Of a stretch of 13,472 nt of DNA, positions 1 to 7,009 are shown in pieces (position 1 is the stretch's first letter; each line of letters begins with the position of its first letter). The stretch spans positions 1 through 13,472 of the forward strand of contig JBDROA010000187.1 of the NCBI GenBank assembly GCA_043810615.1, written 5' to 3'. The stretch is from VGBK01 sp043810615. GTDB lineage: Bacteria; Actinomycetota; Acidimicrobiia; Spongiisociales; UBA11373. The translations under genes were made by a program, and so were the position numbers. The notes under the pieces were generated by a model. It worked only from the letters and a program-made list of their open reading frames with translations, was not told where the DNA came from and did not search any database.

Positions 1-1023
1 GGCGATGAGGTTCTCCAGGGCAGCCCGGCGCTGCAACTCCGCACGGTCCCGGTTGCGCTCGGTGAGGTCGGTGATCGCCACCACCCCGCGCGTCAGGTCC
101 CGTTCGCCGGCGACCACCGGGGCCGCCCACTGCAACTCGCAGGCGATCCACTGGCCGTCGAGCGTGGCGCCGATGACTTCGACGCTCGCCGAGGTGCGGC
201 CCTCCCACACGGCGGCGAACTGCTCGATGAAGGAGTCCCGGGTCTCGCCGGTGAACGTGGACTCCGGGATGCCCCCGACGAGGGTCTCCTTGCCGGGGGC
301 CTTGACGAGACGCACCGCCGCCTCGTTGACGTCCACCACCCGGATGAGCCCGACGCCTTTCGCCGCTTCATCCGGGTGGAGGCGCAGGTACTCGCGCAGG
401 TCCTCGACGCCGCTGCGGCGCAGCGACCCCAGCCACTCCTCCACTGCCGAGAAGTCCTCCTGCCAGAGGGCCACGGGCATGCAGGAGAGGAGGGCCCGTT
501 GTCGCTCTTCGGCGCCGCTGATCGTCTCGAGGTGGGCGCGCCGCCGAGTGATGTCGAGGATCTGGACCACGTAGTGCGCGCCGTCTGCCGCCTCGTCCCG
601 AAGGGCGGTCACCGCCGTTTGGCCCCAGATGATGCCGCCGTCGCTGCACTGGTAGCGTCGCTCAAAGGGGGGTTCGGCGAGGGCCTGCGGCGGCGTCGTT
701 CGGTCGGCGGCCGGGGTGATGGAATCGAGCGACCAGCCCCGAACATGAGCTTCCCGATACCCGAGCAGCGTCTCGAAGGCGGGGTTGACCCGGCGGATGC
801 CGGCGTCGTCGGCGAGGACCATGGCGATGGGGGCGTTCTCGAAGGCGCCGCGGAAGCGAGCCTCGCTCTGACGCAACCGCCGGGCCACGTGGGCGTGGAG
901 GACGGCGCTTCCCCAGATCGTGGTCCCCAGCACGGCGGCGGCGATTCCCGAGGCGACGCGTACGCCGTGGGTGATCAGCAGCAGGGCACCCGCCGTCGCC
1001 CCGATCGCGGCGCCAGCCACCAC
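1..1023 (-). CDS. PAS-domain sensor protein, PAS part (3' end off the window, frameshifted from its membrane part)
   Basis: The minus-strand frame is open from about 1104 to the left edge and contains two PAS modules, so this is a signal-sensing protein. It begins with a hydrophobic segment (about 1020-900, with AGALLLITHG and GIAAAVLGTTIWGSAVL). PAS 1 follows (SEARFRGAFENAPIAMV, NPAFETLLGY), closing with the PAC motif VVQILDITRRRA near 541-560. PAS 2 (CMPVALWQEDFSAVEEWL to VVAITDLTERNRDR) ends near 40. The last residues, RRAALENLIA, resemble the entry to a GAF domain, so a GAF, histidine kinase, GGDEF or phosphatase output probably lies outside the window. Upstream membrane helices continue in another frame (see the next entry). 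The GTG codons at 1023 and 1020 are only formal starts. The PAS assignment is firm; the output type is unknown. Confidence 0.82.
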   Translation of the reverse strand, partial: MVAGAAIGATAGALLLITHGVRVASGIAAAVLGTTIWGSAVLHAHVARRLRQSEARFRGAFENAPIAMVLADDAGIRRVNPAFETLLGYREAHVRGWSLDSITPAADRTTPPQALAEPPFERRYQCSDGGIIWGQTAVTALRDEAADGAHYVVQILDITRRRAHLETISGAEERQRALLSCMPVALWQEDFSAVEEWLGSLRRSGVEDLREYLRLHPDEAAKGVGLIRVVDVNEAAVRLVKAPGKETLVGGIPESTFTGETRDSFIEQFAAVWEGRTSASVEVIGATLDGQWIACELQWAAPVVAGERDLTRGVVAITDLTERNRDRAELQRRAALENLIA

Positions 1024-1394
1024 GCGGCACGGCGCGGGGCGTGGAGGAGGACCACGGCCGTGCCCAGCGCGGCCAGGCCCAGTCCGGAGGCCTCGGCTAT
1101 CACCTCAGCCGGACTGTGGGCGAGGGCCAGCACCGAGGCGGACCACAACGCCATAAGCGCCGAGGGGTGGGGGCGCCGCGTCAGCAGCTGCACCGACCCC
1201 AGCACGGGGGCGGCCAGGCCGGTGACTCCTCCGACGATGACGAGAGTCTCGTCCGCGATCACACCTATGGCCAGAGTGGCGGCAGTGAGCGGGAAGGCGG
1301 CCAGGACTATCAGGCGAGTGAGGGCGTGGCTCCGGAGACGTCCGGCAGTGGGGCGCAGCCCCGAAAGGGACGAGAGGGGCGGCGCGGGTGCCAT
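975..1394 (-). pseudogene. N-terminal membrane part of the PAS sensor, separated by a -1 frameshift
   Basis: From the ATG at 1394 this frame encodes hydrophobic segments typical of an integral sensor domain: LIVLAAFPLTAATLAIGVIA, LVIVGGVTGLAAPVLGSVQLL, and two more around SALMALWSASVLALA and GLGLAALGTAVVLLHA. After LHAPRRAAWW the frame degenerates and stops at 975. The next hydrophobic helix and the PAS domains continue one frame away, at about 1020. A net loss of one base near 1020-1035 would explain this, and rereading one base there gives ...RRAAWWAGAAIGATAGALLLI, a smooth join. It may be a true disruption, an assembly error or a recoding site. The frame also has an ATG at 1484, but the extra residues are Arg/Pro-rich and look non-coding. 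No convincing ribosome site is visible at either start. Confidence 0.68.
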
Positions 1395-1514
1395 CCGAAG
1401 GCATCGGCTCGGGCAGGGTGGACCTTGATGAGCGCCGGGTGGGAACCGACTGCGGGGCCGGCGGAGGCCGGGCGAGCCCGCCATCGCAACGGCCGGCAGG
1501 GGGAACGCCCCCTT

Positions 1515-2402
1515 TCACCTCTCACCGCGACTGCTGAGCCAGGCCCCGGCGATCACCAGGGCCACTCCGGCGATCGCCAGGCAGGGGATTGTCTCGTGTC
1601 GCACCAGGGCCCCGAGCAGCATGGCCACCACCGGCAGGAAGTAGATGGGAATGGAGCCGCGCACCGGGCCGGCCCGGGCCCCCAGGGTGGTCGAGGCGAC
1701 GAAGGCCACCCCGCTGCCCAGCACCCCGAGCACCACCATGGCCCCGGCGGCGCCCCAGTCCCACTCCGACCGGGGCAGCCCCCACAGCCCGAAGGGGAGC
1801 ACTACGGCAATAGCCACCAGTTGCGCCCGCAGCAGGACCGGGAGGCTCCCGTAGCGCTGGGTGAGGGGCACCGCCAGGTTGAAGGCGACGGCGTACAGCA
1901 CCGTGCTGAACAGCAGCAGGGCGATGCCCAGGGGGCTGCCCCCGATGCCGGTGGTCTCGGACAGGGTGACCAGCAGCACCCCGGTGAAGCCCACGGCCAG
2001 GCCGGCCAGTTGCGCCGGGCCCGGCATCCGGCGCAAGAGCAAGGCGGCCAGGGCGGTGGAGAACAGGGGCATGCTGCCGTTGACGGCCCCGGCGGTGGCC
2101 GAGTCCACCCACTGCTGGGCGATGGGGTAGAGCAGCAGGGGGACGGCCATCCAAACCAGGGCGAGGAGAATCAGGCGGGGCCAGTCGGCCCGCTCCACCG
2201 GGCGGCGGGTCCGGGGGAAGAGGGCCAGGGCCGCCGCCCCCAGCAGGAGTCGGCTGAGGCTCACCACCGGCGGGGAGAAGTGGTCGAGGCCCTCGGCGAT
2301 CCACAGGAACGAGGATCCCCACATGAGGGCGATCGCCGTCAGCAGGGCCCACTCTGCGGGGCCGAAGGCCTCGGGGCGGGTCCCGTGGGCGGTGGTGAGC
2401 AT
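1515..2402 (-). CDS. EamA/DMT-family membrane transporter
   Basis: This is a 295 aa inner-membrane protein of the drug/metabolite transporter superfamily, which exports small metabolites or amino-acid-like compounds by an unknown specificity. About ten hydrophobic helices form two EamA repeats. The first starts at WALLTAIALMWGSSFLWIAEGL (residues 18-39) and includes the family motif SRLLLGAAALALF and the segment NGSMPLFSTALAALLL. The second runs from LGIALLLFSTVLYAVAFNLAVPL to GSIPIYFLPVVAMLLGALVRHE and VALVIAGAWL. Length and architecture are those of a complete member. The ATG at 2402 is followed directly by family-like sequence; GTG at 2417 is an alternative, and no Shine-Dalgarno is visible. 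It lies on the same strand as the acyl-CoA dehydrogenase upstream, but a strong hairpin separates the two. The substrate cannot be read from sequence. Confidence 0.9.
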   Translation of the reverse strand: MLTTAHGTRPEAFGPAEWALLTAIALMWGSSFLWIAEGLDHFSPPVVSLSRLLLGAAALALFPRTRRPVERADWPRLILLALVWMAVPLLLYPIAQQWVDSATAGAVNGSMPLFSTALAALLLRRMPGPAQLAGLAVGFTGVLLVTLSETTGIGGSPLGIALLLFSTVLYAVAFNLAVPLTQRYGSLPVLLRAQLVAIAVVLPFGLWGLPRSEWDWGAAGAMVVLGVLGSGVAFVASTTLGARAGPVRGSIPIYFLPVVAMLLGALVRHETIPCLAIAGVALVIAGAWLSSRGER

Positions 2403-2435
2403 GGGGCGGCGGGCCACGGGGCCGCACACTAGGAC

Positions 2436-2463
2436 CGGCCGGGGACGCGTCGGCGCCCGGCCG
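2436..2463 (-). terminator. GC-rich hairpin between the acyl-CoA dehydrogenase and the transporter
   Basis: Perfect 8-bp arms CGGCCGGG (2436-2443) and CCCGGCCG (2456-2463) enclose a 12-base loop that itself contains GACGCGTC. It lies about 90 bases beyond the stop of the minus-strand acyl-CoA dehydrogenase and just before the transporter start. There is no T-tract, which is common for actinobacterial terminators. It could instead act as a leader structure for the transporter. Confidence 0.45.
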
Positions 2464-2551
2464 AGAGCAGGCCGGCGACGGCGGTGAATCGGCGAGCGGG
2501 CTGCGGGGTGAGGTCGATCATGCCCGCTCGCATCGTCTCGGCACCCCGGGT

Positions 2552-4246
2552 CTATGGGTTCATCGTGTAGGTGTCGCGGAGGGCGAAGACCTGCTCCCAC
2601 ACCCGGGCGTAGCGGTCCGGGTCCGGCGCCGGACGGCGCACCATGTGCAGGCAGTGCTCGGCTTGCGCCGGGGTGGTGGTGGGCTTGCCGTGCAGGATCA
2701 CGGCGAAGCGGGAGAAGTCCCGCACCGCCACGTCGAAGACCTGGTCCACCAGGTCGTTGCCCACCTCGTAGATCTCGGCGTTCTCCAGGAACAACTGGGC
2801 GTAGACCACCAGGGTGAAGATCTCGCCCATGGCCAGCAGGAAGTCCACGTCGGCGGCCTGGGCCTTGTCGGGGGTGGCGGCCAGGAGCATCTGCTCGAAG
2901 GCCTGCACCTGCTCTTGGAAGAGGTGCACGTTGGGGAGGTCCCGGCGGGCGAAGACGGGCCGGAAGTCGTGGAAGCGGATCTTCCCCAGCCCCCGGGCCG
3001 GGCCCTGGGCGAACAGGAAGTCGTCGTTGGCCGGGTCGTCGCGCCGTGGCACGGGCGGCAGGTCGACGGGGTGGAAGAAGTAGTTCTCCATGAACTTGAC
3101 GATGAGGGCGATGTTGACGTGCACCGTCCCCTCGAGCTTGGGCAGGGCCCGGATGTCGCGCGCCGCCATCTCGAAATAGGTGTCCTTCTCGAAGCCCTTG
3201 GCGGCGATGACGTCCCACATGTGGTTGATGACGTCTTCGCCCTGGGTGGTGACCTTCATCTTCACCACCGGGTTGTAGAGCAGGTAGCGGCGGTCGTCGG
3301 GGGAGGCGGAGCGCATGTAGTCGGCGGTGCGCAGCGCCACCAACTTCATGGCCACCAGGCGGCAGTAGGCGTCGGTGAAGAGGGCCTTCACGTGGGAGAA
3401 GTCGGTGACGGCCATGCCGTAGAGGCGCCGGTTGGCGGCGTGGTGGATGGCCTCGTAGAAGGCGTGGGTGCAGATGCCGATGGAGGCCCAGCCCAGGTTG
3501 AACTTGCCGATGTTCACCGTGTTCAGGGCGGCATCCCAGGCGGCGTCGCCCCGCAGCAGGAGGTCCTCCGCGCGCACCACGTAGTCGGTCAGGTCGTACT
3601 CGGCCACGAAGTTCTGGCCGTTGACCACGTTCTGCACGCAGGTGTACCCGGGCCGGGCGGGGTCGGTGGCGAAGAAGCACCACTCGCCGGTGTCGGTCAT
3701 CTTCGCGAAGGTGGACAGCAGGGCGGCCTCGTTGCCGTTGCCGATGTAGTACTTGCGCCCGTTGGCCCGCCAGGTGCCGTCGCCGGCGGGGGTCAGGGTC
3801 ATCTCGGAGGAGTACAGGTCGGCGCCGTGGGCCTTCTCCGACAGGCCGTAGGCGAAGATGCCCCCCTTCTCCAGCAGCCGTCCCGCCTCCTGCTTCACCG
3901 CCTCGTTGCCGCTCATCCAGATGGGCCCCAGGCCCAGCACGCTCACCTGCCAGGTGTACCAGTAGGGGAGGCCGTAGAAGCCGAGGATCTCGGCGAACTC
4001 GCAGATGCGCCAGGTGTCCCAGCGGCAGTCGGCGGCGCCGTAGCCCGCCGGGGTGCACATGGTGGCGAAGAGGCGCTCCTGGCGGGCGAACTCCAGGAAG
4101 TCGCGGTACCACACCGCCGCCCGGTCGTCCTCCTTCACCTTCTGCAACCCTTTGGCCTCGAAGAACTCGACGGTGCGGCGCATCACTTCGGCCGAACGCT
4201 CGTCGGGGTAGTGGCGGTCGAGGCGGCGGGGGTGGAGAAGGATCAC
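2552..4246 (-). CDS. Acyl-CoA dehydrogenase/oxidase-like flavoprotein (long form)
   Basis: This is a 564 aa soluble flavoprotein of the acyl-CoA dehydrogenase superfamily, expected to oxidise an acyl-CoA at C2-C3 with FAD. The N-terminal helical domain holds EFARQERLFATMCTPAGYG. The middle segment FAYGLSEKAHGADL (about 131-144) matches the flavin/substrate-binding TEPxAGSD region, followed by beta-domain residues WRANGRKYYIGNGNEA. The C-terminal helical domain contains PKLEGTVHVN, placing the catalytic Glu at residue 372 as in the xYEGT motif of the family. It is much longer than the usual 380-400 aa enzymes, with an extended C-terminus (MGEIFTLVVYAQLFLEN onward), nearer in size to long-chain or oxidase-like forms. 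The GTG at 4246 was chosen because AGGAG (4253-4257 on the complement) sits 6 bases upstream. No electron-transfer partner or other beta-oxidation gene is in the window, so substrate and pathway are open. Confidence 0.9.
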   Translation of the reverse strand: MILLHPRRLDRHYPDERSAEVMRRTVEFFEAKGLQKVKEDDRAAVWYRDFLEFARQERLFATMCTPAGYGAADCRWDTWRICEFAEILGFYGLPYWYTWQVSVLGLGPIWMSGNEAVKQEAGRLLEKGGIFAYGLSEKAHGADLYSSEMTLTPAGDGTWRANGRKYYIGNGNEAALLSTFAKMTDTGEWCFFATDPARPGYTCVQNVVNGQNFVAEYDLTDYVVRAEDLLLRGDAAWDAALNTVNIGKFNLGWASIGICTHAFYEAIHHAANRRLYGMAVTDFSHVKALFTDAYCRLVAMKLVALRTADYMRSASPDDRRYLLYNPVVKMKVTTQGEDVINHMWDVIAAKGFEKDTYFEMAARDIRALPKLEGTVHVNIALIVKFMENYFFHPVDLPPVPRRDDPANDDFLFAQGPARGLGKIRFHDFRPVFARRDLPNVHLFQEQVQAFEQMLLAATPDKAQAADVDFLLAMGEIFTLVVYAQLFLENAEIYEVGNDLVDQVFDVAVRDFSRFAVILHGKPTTTPAQAEHCLHMVRRPAPDPDRYARVWEQVFALRDTYTMNP

Positions 4247-4332
4247 GACTGGCTCCTGGCTGAGGGCTCGGCCTGCCGGGCAGGCTACCCGCCGGGGCCG
4301 GGAGGCGTGGGGGCCGGTACGATCCCCGGCGT

Positions 4333-4339
4333 GGGGAGG
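4333..4339 (+). promoter_or_regulatory. Ribosome binding site of the small membrane protein
   Basis: GGGGAGG lies 5 bases before the ATG at 4345. This favours that ATG over the in-frame GTG at 4339, which overlaps the site itself. Confidence 0.7.
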
Positions 4340-4344
4340 TGCCC

Positions 4345-4752
4345 ATGACGGAGGAGTACATCGCCGGGGTCTGCAACATCGGGCCGGCGGAGACCGCCCG
4401 TCGTCGGCGGGTGGGCGAGAGGGGAGCCGTGGCCGCTGGGGGCCTGCTGGCCGTCCTGGTCGTGGCCCGGGCCCCGCGGGCCTGGCGCTTGCTGGCGGCC
4501 ATCCCCGCGACGGTGTCGGCGGCGGGCTACCTGCAGGCGGCGCGGCACTTCTGTGCCAACTTCGGGTGGCGAGGGGTGGCCAACTTTGGTGTCCCGGGCT
4601 CGGTGGAGCAGGTCGGCGACACCGCAGCGCATGCCGAAGATCGAGCCCGAGCGCAGCGGATCGCGGTGGAATCGGTTTCGATCGGCCTTGCCGTCGGCCT
4701 GCTTGCTCTGATGCCGGGCGGGTGGCGGCGGCGTCGACGTTCGGGCCGGTGA
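4345..4752 (+). CDS. Small membrane protein with Cys/Asn/Gly signature, function unknown
   Basis: A 135 aa protein with hydrophobic segments at about 28-42, 47-65 and 110-124, so probably a small integral membrane protein. The soluble N-terminus carries VCNIGPAETARRRRVGERG (Cys10). The loop after the second helix carries ARHFCANFGWRGVANFG (Cys70), which looks too specific to be random linker, and is followed by an acidic/basic stretch DTAAHAEDRARAQRIAVES. The C-terminus is strongly basic (WRRRRRSGR). I recognise no named family, although the combination of a Cys-N-[IL]-G-P-A-E start and an FC..FG..G..NFG loop gives the impression of a conserved actinobacterial family. It is transcribed towards the carbonic-anhydrase-like gene 82 bases downstream and may share its transcript. 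Confidence 0.75.
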   Translation: MTEEYIAGVCNIGPAETARRRRVGERGAVAAGGLLAVLVVARAPRAWRLLAAIPATVSAAGYLQAARHFCANFGWRGVANFGVPGSVEQVGDTAAHAEDRARAQRIAVESVSIGLAVGLLALMPGGWRRRRRSGR

Positions 4753-4834
4753 TTGGGCGCTCGTTCCGACCCCGCCCGCCGCCGCGCTCCGACGTCCGCC
4801 TGGTGAGAACCGCCGAACCGGGAGCGTGCCGGCC

Positions 4835-5554
4835 GTGGCGATGCAGAGCCCCATTGGCATAGCGAGCGCTGCCCTGGTGCCCGTGGTGCCCGGGCCCGGC
4901 CTGCGGTTCCGCTATCCGGCGGCCCCGGTGGCAGCGGCGGTGCGCTTCGAGGGGAAAGACGGCGACCCGGTTCGCGGCCGTCCTGAGGTGGTCCCCGAGG
5001 TGGTGGTCGATCCTTTGGAGGGGGAGGCCCGGGTGGAGATCGGCGACACCGTTTATCTGCTGGAGTTGCCCCACTGGCGCACCCCTTCGGAACATCACCG
5101 CGGCGGGCGTTCCCTGCCGCTCGAGTTGCACCTGGTGCACCGCCGGCCCGAGGACGGGGCGTTCCTGGTGGCGGGGGTTCTCTACCGGCTGGGGGACCGC
5201 AACCAGGCGATCACCCCGGCGTTCGACCTCATCGACAGGTTCGAACCGGCGACACTGGCTCCGGATGCCCCGCAGGCGGCTGCGGCCTCGTTGCGCCTCG
5301 GCCACCTGCTGCCCGAGGCGGAGACGACCTGCCGCTACCAGGGTTCATTGACCACGGCCCCGTTCACCGAGGGGGTCACCTGGGCGATCTTCACCGTGCC
5401 GGCGGAGGTCGCGGCAGACCAGGTTGCGGCCCACAACCGCCTGGTGTCGGCCCCTACCCCGGCGTGCGGTGACCGGCCCCACCCGCCGGGGAACCCCCGC
5501 CGTTTGCAGGATCGGGCGGGACGGGTGATCGCCGCCGGCCTGCGCCTGGGCTGA
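4835..5554 (+). CDS. Alpha-carbonic-anhydrase-related protein, probably zinc-deficient
   Basis: The protein has the alpha-carbonic anhydrase signature in order: QSPIGI (family QSPIDI) at residue 4, HWRTPSEHHRGG at 80-91, ELHLVH at 97-102, GVLYRLGDRN, and GSLTTAPFTEGVTW near the C-terminus (Thr199/Thr200 equivalents). Active enzymes bind zinc through His94, His96 and His119. Here the His-x-His pair before PSEH reads His80-Trp81-Arg82, so one ligand is missing, while the His119 equivalent (His99) is kept. The usual N-terminal 25-30 residues and any signal peptide are absent, although the frame stays open upstream without a start codon. GTG at 4835 sits 10 bases after GGGAG (4820-4824); GTG 4826 and ATG 4841 are alternatives. 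It may be a non-catalytic carbonic-anhydrase-related protein. The family assignment is strong; inactivity is inferred. Confidence 0.82.
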   Translation: MAMQSPIGIASAALVPVVPGPGLRFRYPAAPVAAAVRFEGKDGDPVRGRPEVVPEVVVDPLEGEARVEIGDTVYLLELPHWRTPSEHHRGGRSLPLELHLVHRRPEDGAFLVAGVLYRLGDRNQAITPAFDLIDRFEPATLAPDAPQAAAASLRLGHLLPEAETTCRYQGSLTTAPFTEGVTWAIFTVPAEVAADQVAAHNRLVSAPTPACGDRPHPPGNPRRLQDRAGRVIAAGLRLG

Positions 5555-5556
5555 CA

Positions 5557-5590
5557 CCGGGCAGAGTGGGGCGGGTGGTTGGACGCCCGG
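5557..5590. terminator. Weak inverted repeat between converging genes
   Basis: CCGGGC (5557-5562) and GCCCGG (5585-5590) fill the 37-base gap between two converging genes. The 22-base loop is long, so its role as a bidirectional terminator is only a guess. Confidence 0.25.
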
Positions 5591-5591
5591 C

Positions 5592-6929
5592 TCACCTGGC
5601 GTAGGACCGAGGGCCGGTGGCCCGGTCGTGGAGGGCTTCCAGAGCGGTGGCGCGGCCGACCGCCGTGAGCCTCACCGTGGAGTCCGGCCAGCGGCCGTGG
5701 CTCTCGGTCAGGTTGAGGGCGCGCAGCAGGTTGGTGGTGGCGTGCCGGGCGATGTCGATGGACTGGTCGTCGGCCGGCGCCCCGGTGCGGCGATCCCGCC
5801 ACCCCTGCTCGGCGATGGCTGCCTGCACCCGGGCGTCCAGGGAGTCCTCCCGTTCGGTGGCGCCGACGGCGAGCACGGCCAGGGTCACCTCGCCTGCGGC
5901 CGCGTGGAAGGGATTCTGCGGGAGGAGGGCGCGAGCCGCCGCCCGCCACAGAGCTTCGGGGTCGGCGAGCAACGCCCTGCCCCGGGGACTGAGGGTGAGG
6001 CTCTTGCCTCTGCGGCGCAGCGCCTTGAGCTGCTCTGCCAGGTCGTGGGTCTGGCACAGGTCGAATAACTCGTCCTCGCGGTAGGGCGGCCCGAACAGGC
6101 TGGTGTCCCACCAGCCGAAGTGGGTCGAGGCCTCCTGCACGAAGGCCCGGTTCAGGTTCCCGGTCTGGGTCAGCGCCTGGCCCCCGGCCAGCCGGTCGAG
6201 CAGCCAGCGCAGCGGAGGGATCGGGTCGGCGGTGCCCGGGGGGAGTTCGGTGGGCAGAGCCAACCGAGGGGCCAGATCCGTCAGGAGCTCTTGCCACACC
6301 CGGCTTCGGCAGCGGAGTGAAAGCCAGTCCTCCAGGCGTTCGGCCCCGACGGCGTCGAGGTAGCTGCGCCCGCCCAACTCCAGCCGGGGCACGGCCAGGT
6401 GGGCACGCACCATCTCCTGCTGCCGGGCCTTCCAACCCGGGCGGCCGGGGACCATTTCTCCGGCAGCCACGGCCAGTTCCAGGAAGTCGGCGGCCGACGA
6501 GAGGGCACGGGCCTCCTCCAACCCCATGACCGCTCCCCACCGGAGTTCGGGCACGTCGGGGGGAGAGATCCCCGAGGCGAGGTCCGCCCTGCGGAACGCC
6601 GCCTTGCCCCGGGCATTGCTTCGCCGGTAGGCGTCGAGCACGCCGGTGGTGGTGTCGCAGCGGCAGATGGCGGCGTAGCGGGGCAAGCCCAGCAGGTCCA
6701 GCGCCTCGGCCAGAGCGGCCGCCACGCGGCAGTGGTGAGCGTTGTCGGTGAGCCACTTCATGGGCAGCTGGTACCACAGGAAGTACTGCAGGCGCTCCTG
6801 GGTGAGCACCGCCGGGCCTTCGCCGGCGGTCAGCCACTCCAGGGCGCCTTCGGCGTCGGTAGCCATGTCGGGATCGCTGACCCTCAGAGAGGCAATCGCC
6901 CGGGCGATGGTGGGGTCGGCGTCGGTCAT
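5592..6929 (-). CDS. Uncharacterised protein with two winged-helix-like segments
   Basis: A 445 aa soluble protein with no signal peptide or membrane span. Residues 250-332 (LTQTGNLNRAFVQEA, DELFDLCQTHDLAEQLKALRRRGKSLTLSPRGRALLADPEALWR) resemble the winged-helix-like module common in large actinobacterial hypothetical proteins, some of which are fused to pRiA4b ORF-3-type domains: a GxLT..G.L strand, a helix pair, a beta-hairpin (KSLTLSPRGRALL) and the DPEALWR helix. A second, shorter unit at 390-436 (IARHATTNLLRALNLTES, VRLTAVGRATALEAL) has the same helix plus LTxxGRA hairpin pattern. The N-terminal half (WLTAGEGPAVLTQERLQYFLWYQLPMKWL) is helical and unrecognised. The ATG at 6929 has no clear ribosome site and may be near-leaderless. 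The gene is divergent from the DUF2293 gene across 80 bases. DNA binding is suggested by fold likeness only. Confidence 0.8.
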   Translation of the reverse strand: MTDADPTIARAIASLRVSDPDMATDAEGALEWLTAGEGPAVLTQERLQYFLWYQLPMKWLTDNAHHCRVAAALAEALDLLGLPRYAAICRCDTTTGVLDAYRRSNARGKAAFRRADLASGISPPDVPELRWGAVMGLEEARALSSAADFLELAVAAGEMVPGRPGWKARQQEMVRAHLAVPRLELGGRSYLDAVGAERLEDWLSLRCRSRVWQELLTDLAPRLALPTELPPGTADPIPPLRWLLDRLAGGQALTQTGNLNRAFVQEASTHFGWWDTSLFGPPYREDELFDLCQTHDLAEQLKALRRRGKSLTLSPRGRALLADPEALWRAAARALLPQNPFHAAAGEVTLAVLAVGATEREDSLDARVQAAIAEQGWRDRRTGAPADDQSIDIARHATTNLLRALNLTESHGRWPDSTVRLTAVGRATALEALHDRATGPRSYAR

Positions 6930-7009
6930 CGGCGCCAGTCTGCCACCCCGGTGGGGCGGTAGCGTGGTGGCGCGGTCCTTACCAGCGCGGGGGGAGGAGG
7001 CGATTCCTC

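Noticed and set aside
376..1428. A 350-codon plus-strand frame
   Set aside because: Antisense to the PAS sensor, whose PAS motifs are unmistakable on the minus strand.
1041..2432. A 463-codon plus-strand frame
   Set aside because: Gly/Gln/His-rich antisense shadow of the sensor fragment and transporter genes.
2645..4348. A 567-codon plus-strand frame
   Set aside because: Antisense shadow of the acyl-CoA dehydrogenase, with a Val/Gly/His-biased composition and no motif.
2403..4502. A 995-codon minus-strand frame running through the transporter and across the acyl-CoA dehydrogenase region
   Set aside because: Only its last 295 residues are the transporter. The rest is an Arg/Pro-rich shadow of the dehydrogenase, which has clear family motifs in another frame.
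4247..5305. Extension of the acyl-CoA dehydrogenase frame upstream to 5305
   Set aside because: The sequence before the GTG at 4246 is low-complexity Arg/Pro-rich, and the ribosome site 6 bases before 4246 fixes the start.
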